A DNA stretch of 64,000 bases from Taeniopygia guttata (taxonomy: Eukaryota; Chordata; Aves; Passeriformes; Estrildidae), in contig NC_133027.1 of NCBI RefSeq assembly GCF_048771995.1, positions 10,226,001-10,290,000 of the forward strand, in the 5' to 3' direction. The position numbers were made by a program, and so were the translations under genes. The notes beneath the pieces are model-generated. The model was not told the DNA's origin. It ran no database searches and saw nothing but the letters and a program-made list of their open reading frames with translations. How positions within the stretch are numbered: position 1 is the first letter of the stretch; every line of letters begins with the position of its first letter. Below are positions 47,313 to 59,300 of this stretch, in pieces.

Positions 47313-50300
47313 GTACCGCAGCGCGCCCGCGGCCGCTCCGCACCACTGCCCCGCGGCCCCGCTCCGCACCATTGCCCTGCCCCGCTCCGCACCGCTGCCC
47401 CGCGGCCCCGCTCCGCACCACTGCCCCGCGGCCCCGCTCCGCGCCCCCTCGCTGCTGCCCCTCTCCCTCGCTGCTGCCCCGCTCCGCGCCCCCTCGACTC
47501 TGCACCGCTCCCTCGCTGCTGCCCCGCTCCGCGCTCCCTCGGCTCTGCTCCGCTCCCTCGCTGCTGCCCCGCGACCGCTCCGCGCCTCTAAACCTCACGT
47601 AGCTCTTCCCTACCTGTGCTCATTGCTCGAAACATCTTTATTTCACACTCGTGGAAGGACCAGGTGGCTGAAAAGCATTTTTTTTTCCTTCTCACTCTAA
47701 AAAAGAGAATTTTTCTGCCTACAAACACTGCACTTCATCTTTTTTTTAAATTTCTTTTCTTTATTTTATTTTTTTTGACAAACCGTGCTTGTCTTTTTTT
47801 CTTTTTTTTTTTTTTCTTGTCTTAATATACGCATGCATGCACTAACATGCTTTAATGTTTTTTCAGCTTCCCAAAGGCAAAACTGAATTACAGGATTAAT
47901 ATGGAATTATATAGAATCTACCTGGGTGGGATCCTAGATTTCTCTGGTCTACTACTCCATCCAAAGGCAAAATCAATTATGCTGCTGTGCTTCCTGAGAG
48001 AATTTGTGCAATTTCATTTTTTTCCTCTGTTTTCACTTGAATCAGAGAAAAAAGGTTTCTAATGACTTGTAAAAAACTAAAAAAATGTTGTTTTCACCTC
48101 TACTTTTAAGACACTTGTGAAGATTTTTAAAATTTAAGCTGGAATGGAATAATAAAAGTAAACTTGATAGTAGCCAGGAGAGGTGTGTCAGGTTAGCCCT
48201 CAAGGTGTGAATTCAAACTGGAAACCTCATATTTTGCTATTTAATGCACTGGTGAGCCAGGATGTTTCTTTTATAGAAATACTCTTGTTTTGGGTTGTCC
48301 ATTTTTCAGCTGCAAATTCAACCTTGATGGCATAAATTAAGTACATGGTACAGTCTGTGTCAGGATGTGGTATCAGGACAAGGAGGGGCATTTCAGTTGC
48401 CTGCTGTCACTGTCTTGATTGGTTTTTGTCTTCCTAGAAGTGATGCTTGTCTCTGATCTAAGCTATGGCTTTTCTGCTTCTGTCTAGATTTATATGGAAG
48501 TGAGGAATTTTATAAATGTGTGTGTAAATGTTCATTTTTACATGTAAAATTCATTAATGAGTAATTTCATTTTTCTCTCTGATCTACAAGCCTTAAAATG
48601 ACAACAATTTCCAAAGAAGCCTTTTTACAACATCATGTTTTCTTTTTCCTTGTTTGCCTTTATTTGTTCTTGTTGTGTATTTTGGATTGTGATTTCCAAA
48701 AAAGAAATAATTCCTAATTAGCAGTTTATATTGTTACTATCCTAAAAAATATTACTGTCTGTTCCCTATGTGATCTACTCAGATGTTTGCCATTTTATTT
48801 CTTTATCTTATAAAAGCTGGAATTCAAACTTTATGAAAATAAATAGTAAATACATTTATATATAACTTTTCCATCTCTTTGTTGGCTGGTTACATGAAAA
48901 CCACAACCCTTTGTTTCAAAGACTGTTAGACATTTTGAGGGCTCAAATAAGCACCTATCTATTAATGTTTAGAAAAAATCAGTTATTTGTTACTCGTCAA
49001 AATTAATGTTTATGACTCTAATATGCTGCTCACTATAATTTGAAGCCTCTTCATAAAGAATCAACCAACATTATCTGGCAGGAGTAGCTTGCCATGGCAG
49101 CACTCACTGCCCTTGGGTGAGTGAGAGCTCCTGTACTGTGTAGGAGATGACTGAAGCATTTTCCTTCCTTCTTGGCAGACGCTGCCTGTAAGAACCGGCC
49201 TCTAGACCTCGTCTTCATCGTAGACAGCTCCCGCAGCGTCCGACCTGAAGAGTTTGAGAAAGTGAAAATCTTCCTGTCAGAAATGATCGATACCCTGGAT
49301 GTCGGTGAAAGAACGACGCGTGTGGCGGTCATGAACTACGCCAGCACCGTCAAGGTGGAGTTTCCCCTCCGGACCTACTTTGACAAAGCCTCGATGAAGG
49401 AGGCTGTGTCTCGCATTGAGCCCTTGTCTGCTGGCACCATGACCGGCCTTGCCATCCAAACTGCCATGGAAGAAGTCTTCACCGAGGAAATGGGCACCCG
49501 GCCGGCAGCCTTCAACATCCCCAGGGTGGTCATTGTTGTGACGGATGGACGGCCACAGGACCAGGTTCAAGATGTGGCGGCGAGCGCCCGGACAGCTGGC
49601 ATCGAGATCTACACGGTCGGGGTGGGCCGGGCAGACATGCAGGCCCTGAGGATCATGGCCAGTGAGCCCCTGGATGAACATGTCTTCTATGTGGAGACGT
49701 ATGGTGTGATCGAAAAGCTGACCTCCAGATTCAGGGAGACTTTCTGTGGTAAGGGGATCAGTCCAAGAGAGCAGTGTAACTTGGCTCCTTTTGACTTCTG
49801 CGGTTCCACTCCTTAAGAAAGAAGCTTTTCAGAAGTATTATGTATCACATCTAAATATTTCCTTTACCATCCATTGGGTAGACAAGCCAACCCTCTTTTT
49901 CAGTACAGGCCAAGTAACGGCCTTTCATTTTGAATAGTGACCTTAGTGTAGGTAACAGACCTGACTCGAGTGGACCTCCTTGTGCAGTTGGTCAGATTTA
50001 GAGAGAAAGAGAAATCACAGCAATCTAGACAAGGTTTGACCGATATATTTATTGCATTACTGCACACCAGAGCTGTGCAGGCTGCTCATTTATTTTCCCA
50101 TCTCACTGGGAAGTAAGGAGGGTGGGCGTGTAGAGCTGAAGGGATTCCCTATAGGTTCAGAATAGAATAATCAGCATGGCAGGTAAACCACTGCAGTGTC
50201 TTGAGTAATCTGGTGCAGGATAAAGTGCTCAAATGCAGCAGCAGGTCATCTCAGGACAGGCTTTCACTCCTTAGGCACTGCTGGGCTTTTCCAGCCTGCC

Positions 50301-53300
50301 AGGCTCACATCTCCCTCTGTTTCTCTGTAACTTGATTAAGACAAGAACTGTGGGATGTGATTAATTAGCTTTGTTTTTTCAGGGCTGATATTATAAAAAT
50401 GCTATATGTATTTGGTTTAGGCTAGAACTCCACTAACAATGCTAGGCCAGAGTGGGCTGTTACTGTCATTCACAGGGAAAAAAGGTAATCTGGAGTATTT
50501 AGAACTGCCTATAGATAGCTGTGACACAGCCCTACTCACAAAAATCAAATTACAACTTTCTGACAATTAAAAAACTTGTGCAAAGTAGATTTTTCTAGTA
50601 AATTTCTAAGAAATTTACTTTAAATCTCCAGCAAATAATAGGTAAAATAGGTACAAATGACATTGTAAAAGAATTAAAATAACAGCCCCTTCTTTGGGAA
50701 GTTGGTTGGCAGTGTGTTACTTTGTTTTTTCAGAGCCTTACTAAAAATTACCACCACACCTTTTGAGTATGTTTAGAGTGAATAAACGTCTTTCTTTAGG
50801 TATGAAATAAATGTGTCAGACCATCTGCAGACAGGACACTTTGCCAATAATTAGCATAGGAAATGCCTTGAGGTTTGGCTTGACACCACGTTGTGTTGCT
50901 GGTGTGACCAGATCCTCACAAGTGCCCACCTGGCTGGACAGGTACGTGTGCTGTGAACACAGCATTTATGTCCACCTGTGTTCTCACCAAAGCAGGTCTT
51001 TTCATAGCAGCAAAGAAAAATCTCTTGTTCTTAAGAATAAACTGTTTATTGTGCTGAAGAAATTACGCCCCTGCAAGGCTGTTGGGTAAATCAGAGGGCT
51101 CACACATGCACACTTCCAGTGGAACTCGAGGTGCCTGCGTGCAGTTTGCCAGAATCTGGGATTCATGAAAAAAACAGGGTGAAGGAAACAGTCTTTAAAA
51201 AGACTCCTATAAACCAAATCTAAGAGGGCCTTGTAAGACAGTATGGTAAACTGGGTCCTTTTCCAGCTCCAGAGTGCTTTTTGGTCAGAAATCTGGACTC
51301 ACCAGTGGCAATTAGGATTTTTTTCCGCTTTGACCGAGGCAATTAATTTATTTGCAGGGTGAACTGAAAACAGGAAAACTAATGTTCAGGGGGAAAACAG
51401 TTGGCTAAGATCAAGTTCTTGATGCATTGAAAGCGTTATTCAGCATGAGGCCATCCCAGAGATGGAAAAGTCTTAGCCTCGAATTGCTGTCCAAGTCAGT
51501 GGACGTTTGACTTTCCTACCACAAAAATCTGACCATTTGAGTCTGAGCTTCTCACTTATGCTTGAAAAGACCACCCAGAGATTTTGTGCATGTCAAATAT
51601 AAAGACAAGACAACTCTATCAGCCTTTTTAGCAGACTTTTAAATCTTCCTTGTTTTAGAAAATGGGAAAATTTTGTTGCCACAAAATTGCCTTGTTTTCA
51701 GAAATACATGAGGTTTATGCACTCTTGCTTCTGATTTTTTATCTCACCAGTATTGTTTTGGAGATTGATTTTACCAGTACTCCATACCCACAATAATACT
51801 AATTAGTAACTACTAATATAAGTAAAAATCTCAGGTAAAACCAGACCTGTCTTCCCATCTTCCCATTTCTCTCTCTAATCCATCCTCCCTCCCTCCCTTC
51901 CACACCTTGTCCTTACCATAAAGGGACTGGATACAAAGAGCCAAAAGGTCCTTTTCATGGCTGAGTTCTCCTTTCCAGCATAATGTTACTGAATGCTTAA
52001 AATCCCTCCTTGTTGAATCATCTCATTTTCACTTCATCTTTTCTCCTGCCACCTCAGGTAATGAGTTATTTCCATGCCATTTATGACCTCTCTCTCCTGG
52101 CTATGGAGGGCTGCAAAGGAGGTCTGTAACTTGTGACAGCAACACAGCACTGCCATTTACTACCACTAATGCAGCAAACAGTGCAAGATGTACTTCTGTA
52201 AGCATGAATGAGCAATGCCCGTTCCTTCCCTCTGGGGTGACTGCAGTACCTCTCTGTCGATGCCTTGTAGCTGTGAACGTGTGTGCCCTGGGGACCCACG
52301 GCTGCCAGCAGGTCTGTGTGAGTAACGGGGCATCCCACCTCTGTGACTGCTATGAAGGATACACCCTGAATCCAGACAAGAGAACCTGCTCAGGTATTAT
52401 TCCTTTGGATAATGAGTTCAACTAGAGAGAAAAAAAAAAGAAATAACACTAGTCTTGGTTTTGAGATGCTACTTGTGTGCTTCTGTTGAAAGAACAAACT
52501 TCTGTATCTTTTAAAGTAAGAATTCTAGAAATTAATAATAAATAAAACTCAGGTGCAAGTAATGGTGAGATGTAGTTTGATTATTTCACCGTCCTTTTTA
52601 TTGTGGCTACAGATCCATTCATTAGGGCGACATGCCAAAACAAAGTCTTAAAATACATTACAGATATTTTCTCCTACCACTTGTTCTAACTCCTTCAATT
52701 ACTATTGCCATTTCTGAGCTCATTCCAAATCAAAATATATTTAAAAATGGGAGTGTGCCCTCCATCCCAAACTGCCTGTTACTAACAATGAGTTGTTTCT
52801 CTAACATGCCTGACAAGCTGTGGACGTGTGTGCACCTGGGAGGCACGAGTGTGGCCAGATCTGTGTGAGTAACAACGGATCCTATGTCTGTGACTGCTAT
52901 GAAGGCTACACCTTGAATCCAGACAACAAGACTTGCTCAGGTAAGAATTAAAGGCTCCTTGAATATATGAAACTCATGGGTATATGGATATGTTTTCTGT
53001 GAGTTACCCTAAAATGAGAACTCACCTGTAGTCTTTTCCTTGTTTTCAATAACAGTAACATTGCATTTTTGTTTAAATTTGTTGATTAGAAAATGCAGTT
53101 TGGCACTTATCTACCATTTTATGGTCTTCACAGAATTCCATAAACATTGTTTAGCTGCTTAGTCTGACACAGGGCAAGTTATTGCTCATCTCATGTGGGT
53201 TTTTAGACTCATCCTTACTGGGGATGTGTGGGACTGTTGGAATTGCTGAGGAAAGACAGAACTGCATGAGATGTGGTGTAGTAATGTCTTGCAGTATCTG

Positions 53301-56300
53301 TCTCCTCCATTAAATAATTAATAACTGAATTCAATTGTCTGCAGCATAATATAATAATGTAGTAGGACACTGTTAAATCGTAATTAAATTTTAATTAAAA
53401 GTGTTGAGCATTTAAAACAGTTTCTGGGAGGCATTAACAGATTTCTTTCCTAAACCATGGCTCCCCACAGCCCTGGACATGTGTGCACCCGGGAGGCATG
53501 ACTGTGCCCAAGTCTGTCTGAGTAATGATGGATCCTACAGCTGTGGCTGCTATGAAGGATACACTCTGAATCCAGACAAGAAGACTTGCTCAGGTAAGAT
53601 CTGATTAAGAAAAATTTTTTCTGATAAATTATCTAGAGTTGCTGTACAACTCCTGAAAACTCAGAACAACTTTGTTTTTCCATATGTACAGTAGTAATTT
53701 GAGATCTTTGGCTCTTCTGCTGTTGTGTGAAGCTTGTATTTAATTAAGATTAAAATGCCATTTGGCATTTCCTTGAGGACTTCACAGTATTTTCACACCC
53801 ATGGAGCATGAATTGCCATATGCAATATGTGATGTGGGTCACGTCTGTCAGAAAACTCTTCAGTAAAGCAGCACAAGGGAATGAGATGAGGGAGAGCATG
53901 GGCTTTGCTGGAAGAGAGATTGCAGTCTGTATCATCATGAGTGTGATTGCTCTTTCTGGTGGATATGTTTGGACCTTAAAAAATATTCCAGCCTGAGAGC
54001 TCTAGAGGATGGAGGGAAATGTTCCTTCTCAGTGCTGGTCTCTTGTGGAGAACAAGAGCATAGATGTAGCTGATACTCAGGGATGTACACATAAGTATAT
54101 ATTATCTATAAATTATTATCTATTCTATATTATCTTCATTTCATTAGGGTTTGACCTTCACTCTGAATTTCTTTGGATGTCTCATTGGTGATTTATTTAG
54201 GGAAAATAGGGTTTTTTTTTCCCCCCACTTCCACTATAAATCCCTTTCCTTACTATATTTTGTGTGACAAACTTCCAGTTCCAGGAAGATCCTGGGCAAA
54301 TCTCTCAAGGTAAGTCACAGGTCTCACATCTCAAAGAGGTGAAGCCAGAGGGCCTCAATATTTCTTCCTGCCTAGGTTAGGAGCCGATTTTGTAAATATG
54401 GTGCTTAGCATTAGCTCTTAGCTGGCATTACAGAGAGGCAATAAACATGTGAGGGAATGTAAACTCTGCTAGGCCTCCCCTTTGGGAGTTTAATCTCAAG
54501 CATCATTTCATAGCAACAATTCTCCTTCTGCTTACTCAAAGTTTAAATTATTTTCTTCACATTGCTTGCCTTTTTTTCCCTTTTGAATCTCATTTTGCAG
54601 CATCCTGCTAATGATTTCCCAATCATCCAGGTCTTTGTCACAGTTATATCACAAAGATATGCAAAAAATGTTGCAAAAATCGTCTAGGTCTGGGAGAGTG
54701 TCTTTTTTTCCCTTTTCTTTTACCTTTTCCTTTTTTCTTCTTTTCTTTTGCTTCCTTTCCTTTCTCCTTTCTTTCTCTCTTCCTCGCTCCCTTTCTTTCT
54801 CCACCCTTTATTTTTTCTTGTGCCTTACTGGGCCTTCTTACTGTAAAGATATCCAAATATAGGAACTCGTTTTCAGCTTGCCCTTTCAGAATTGATGTGT
54901 TAAATTTGGCAGAAAACAGCAGCCTCACACATAAAGCGCCCACTTTGTAACTGGCAGTGGGTGTCACATCTTTTTTAACAGCCACATATACTTTTCTGTT
55001 TATGGTCTTTTCACTCCATAAAACAGTGTCTTCTCCAACTCAATTAGAGCTGAAATAATGCCAAATAGTCTCTTAAAATCAAGATATTTGTTCTCTGAAA
55101 CTGTTGGATAATTGTTTTGTAACTTCTTCACTTCCAGTTCCATTCCTTTTGCCATCTGTTACAGCTGCAAAAAGTGTTGCCAGTATTCCAAAATTTCCTA
55201 CTAATTCTGTGACGTTGATAGCCAGATAAAAACACACTCTGTGCGCCCTGCTCTGGTTAACAGCACATTGACACGCAGTAAAAACATCCTGTTTTGAATC
55301 CAAATGAGGATGCATTTGCGAATGGGAATCACTGTGACCAGCTCTAAGGTTTGGATATGGATTGATATTCTCCTCTGCAATGCCTCCCTCAGCTGCTGAC
55401 GTGTGTGTGCCTGGCAGGCACCACTGCCAGCAGGTCTGTGTGCGGCAGCCACTGCCACTCCTGTGACTGCCACCCAGGCTACTCCCTCAGCCCTGGCAGG
55501 GAAACCTGCTCAGGTGAGAGCAGGCTGCTGATCCCTTTCCAGCCTTGCCCTCCCCAGCTAAGTGCACGTATTGCAGTAGCTCTTGTTAGCATGTGAATAT
55601 ATTTATATCTGCCTGAGGAGCTTTCACACGCACTCGGGTGTTAAAATTAACACTTCTATGTCACTCTGCCTAGCTCACTTGAGCAAGTGTCAGAGACACA
55701 AAGAAATATGTAACAATGTTAGTAAATACTCACCATGCAGTCTTTGTCAACTTATAAATAAGGCCTTCCCTAATTCATGTAATATTCAGCAAACCCAGAA
55801 CTGACAAATTGTTGAGGAGAGAAGATCTGGGGTTAGTCACACACTTTACAGTACTATGGAATGTGTGTACCACCATGCAAGAGAGTTTGAGGTGATGTCC
55901 TCCCCTCCAGGCTGAATTTCATCTTGCTGTTCCTTTCCTTAGCTTCTCGGTGACTTCGTGTTACAGTAAAAATGTAACAATTTCAGAAGTGTTTCTTTTA
56001 TTCCCAGTCTCCTTACTGTAAAGTTATTGTGTACTGGAAACCTTTCCTAGTGTGCCTTTGGAGCTGATGTGGCATCTCACATCTGGTGGGGTTTTGCAGC
56101 TGGGTCAGAGGGAGCAAGGTCTGAGGTATCCCTCGCATTAGTTAATGTATTAATCACCAGTAAGACAATTGCTGCTCCCAGGTGAGATCAGTTACACATC
56201 TCAGCAGTTCCTGATAAGATTCATAGAGGACAGGATCCTGGCATGGAAAAGCATTGCCACTGGGGAGCATTAAAAAATGTTATCTTGGCTTTGGATAACT

Positions 56301-59300
56301 GCTTCTCCAAAGCACATCCTGTGTGAACTGGTGTGTATGCACCAGGAACCTATGACTGGCAGCAGGTCTGTGTGAGTGGATCATAGACCTGTGACTGCTA
56401 TGAAGGCTTTATCTTAAATTCAGATGACAAAACATGCTCAAGTAATAACTTAATGTTCGGGTATTTTACTGAATATGTGTATTTATTGAAGCACTTCTTT
56501 TTAATGTGTTAAACATTTTTAATCTGTTTGAGAAATGGTCTATCAGCTCACAAGCTCTCAGAAAGTAGAATCCCTTTTCATTCTTTTATGCATTTTTTCC
56601 AAAATATTTTGAGCTAGTTTCGTCCTTCTTCTTTAGTTCTAGCAGTTACTGTATTTAAAACTAGTTGAAGTTTAATGTTGCTGCTTCCCTATCATCACAC
56701 CTTGAAGGACTGACTGCATTTGAAAACACAGTCTGTCATGATCTTCATTCCTGAAATGGGAATAATTGAAGGTCTTGGCAAGGCAGGGTTCTGGAGCACC
56801 TGCCTCTGGGATGTGAGTCTCCATTGCCTACCAGCATTTGGAGAATGGCTGGGGGATCCCCAGGGGAACAATACTCAGGTTAGAATTACTGTGGTGCTAA
56901 ACCTTGTACTCTTGGCATCTCCTCTAAGCTGAGTGAGGCAAGAATGAATTCACCCATTTTCAGATGGGCAATACTGGGATCAAATGTTGGCAGAACCTCT
57001 CCACTGTTTGATGTAAAATCCAAAGTTAAGTTGGGTAGGAAGGGACCCAAGAGCTACCAAGCTGTACCCCTGGTTCAGATTGGGAAAAACCTGCCATCAC
57101 ATCAAGCGGCTAAAAATGCTGTTTAAGAGCACAGTTATAACATAGGTGGATACAGACAAACACCATCTGCAAAAATAGATGTTGGTCTGGACTTGACCAC
57201 ATAGGCAGTGTAAAAACACAGCTTTAGCATGTTTTGTGTGACTTGTTTGGTATCCCAGTGGCAGCAGGAATGCCCCAAATTTTGAATATCAAATACTGGA
57301 AGAATCTCAATTTCACAGTAGGACTGTAGAAGAATTCAAAACACACTTGGACAATTGCCAGAGCTGGCTGGAAAAATAATTTTGTTAAAACAGACAAAAT
57401 CCAAGGAGGATCTGTATCTGTCATTGGAGGATTTAAATGCAGACATAAAAAGTTAACTGGCTGTTGGTTGGAAACCAACGGTGTTGGTGTGATGTTCCAA
57501 ACTGGCCTTCCTCCAGCTGATTCTTGAACAGCTCTTCTTTGTACATTGACCAAAAAGCCAGTGGAATGTTTCAAAGAGGGGAGCTGAACAAATACAGGCT
57601 CAGAGGAATCAAGGAGACACCAATTCAACATTGGCTTTAAGACAAATGAGTTTCTGTGCTGCCAAATCTGCAACCTCACAGATTTTGCAGTTTTGTTGCA
57701 AAATGGGAGTAATAATGGCATGACTGCTAAACTCACACACATTGACATTGATCAGCTATTTATACATCTAGAGAAAACAAAATTTATTAATATGCTATTG
57801 TTGCCTTTGCAAGTAATGTAAAAAACCCATTTATTAAGAGATGGCTATTATACACAGGTAATACCTCTTGATAACGTATTGAAAAGGTATTTATAGGCTC
57901 TCTTTATTATTCCAGTCTCAGATGTGGATGGTGAACTCACTACAGTACCTGTGCTACAGTAGCTGTTGATACATTTGTTCTCAGCCTTCATCAAAGTGGT
58001 GCAGCCTTAACTTATTTACCTTATGGAGTAGGTGAGGTTAAATTGCCTTTCATGCAGCTAAGAACTCACAGCCATCTACTGATGCTTGACATTATTATAC
58101 TGCAGTGAAATTGTCATCATTGTTGGGTTTTTTCTGTGAATTATGGAGAAGGAATTCTTGAGGACAGCTGAGGCTGGTCCCCTGTAATTTTGGAAGACTG
58201 AGTTCAAGACTTAGGAACCTATTAAATGGAAGCACTGTGGAGTGTAGCAATGATCACTTTCTCTTTCTGAAAAGTCTGGTAGCTCTTCTGTCATACTAAC
58301 TGGCTCCTTCAGTTAGATTGCTGTGACTTTCTGCTAGATTTTAAATTCACTTGGGTCTATTTGAATGACATAATTTCCTCCATCTATATTCATGTGGCAT
58401 TTGAATGCATTTGTGTCCCTCCTCTTGAATCAAGAAAGACACTCCCTATGCATGCATATTGCAAGTGTTAGAAACCAAGAGTACTTGTGGGATGACACAA
58501 TTAAAGTTGAAGGGGAGGAGGCTGGTTGGTCTCTGCAGTCAGGCCCGGTTTTGTTTGTTTGTTTGTTTGTTTGTTTGTTTGGGTTTTTGTTTTGTTTTGT
58601 TTTTTTTTTCCTCCTCAGTAATGGTCTAATTTAAAGAGTGTAGAGGATGTAGGCAGGCAGGTGAGGAACATCCTGCTCTGCTTCCTTCTTGGTTCGAATT
58701 GAACTCTCTTTTGTCTGTCCTGGACTATCACACTCAGGTCTCTGCCTACGCACCAGCCTCTGTTCATCGCTGCTGCCCCTCCTTCCCAACTGCCCTGGCT
58801 TGCAGTGCTTGCTGTAGTCTCACATCATGGGTTTGACTCCTTTCACAGGATCAAGCATTTTGTTGGGATTTAAATGTTCAATAATTGTAGTAAATATACT
58901 AAATGTTGTTTTCTCTCTCAGGAGCCATAACGAGCAGTCTTGTAACATCTGAAGAGTCCTGTAAGTGTGAAGCCATAGCTGCCCTCCAGGACTCAGTGAC
59001 CTCACACCTTGAAGCTCTGTCCACAAAATATATCCTTTTTCTTACATGATCACCTGCATTCAGCACTTTCCTGGTATTTTAGAGGTAGCTGTTTTGTTAT
59101 AAACCAGGGAAGAAATATCCCTCAAAATAGAAAGTATTTCCAGGTTAATTTTAGAAATACTATGGGAAAAATAGGTTGTTGCAAACACCGCTATGTTTTC
59201 ACATTCCATTGAAGATCAACACAATAAAGATAAAATAAATGCATATGCCCACATCCCCTAGATTGTATCTGCCATTTTGAACATCAAGCACTGTTCATCA

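Larger units (their letters stand above)
46930..47600 (+). promoter_or_regulatory. CpG-rich promoter and exon 1 region of MATN3
   Basis: Very high GC and CpG content spans the first MATN3 exon. A TTTAAA at 47148-47153 lies about 40 bp upstream of the ATG and could act as a weak TATA box, implying a very short 5' UTR. Long frames on both strands here (for example 46723-47700) are products of the GC-rich composition. Confidence 0.5.
55514..58921 (+). other. MATN3 intron before the coiled coil
   Basis: Holds the EGF relic at 56319-56441 and a (GTTT)n microsatellite at 58549-58611. A 174-codon - strand frame at 57224-57748 matches no family I know. Confidence 0.55.

Noticed and set aside
46723-47700. 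325-codon frame and several overlapping - strand frames in the MATN3 promoter
   Set aside because: They run through CpG-rich promoter, exon 1 in another frame and the minisatellite; Arg/Ala/Pro-rich products of composition.
49277-49681. 134-codon - strand frame opposite the MATN3 A domain
   Set aside because: Antisense shadow of the von Willebrand A exon, caused by its GC-rich codon use.
54644-54985. 113-codon - strand frame rich in Lys/Glu/Arg
   Set aside because: Direct product of the polypyrimidine tract on the + strand.
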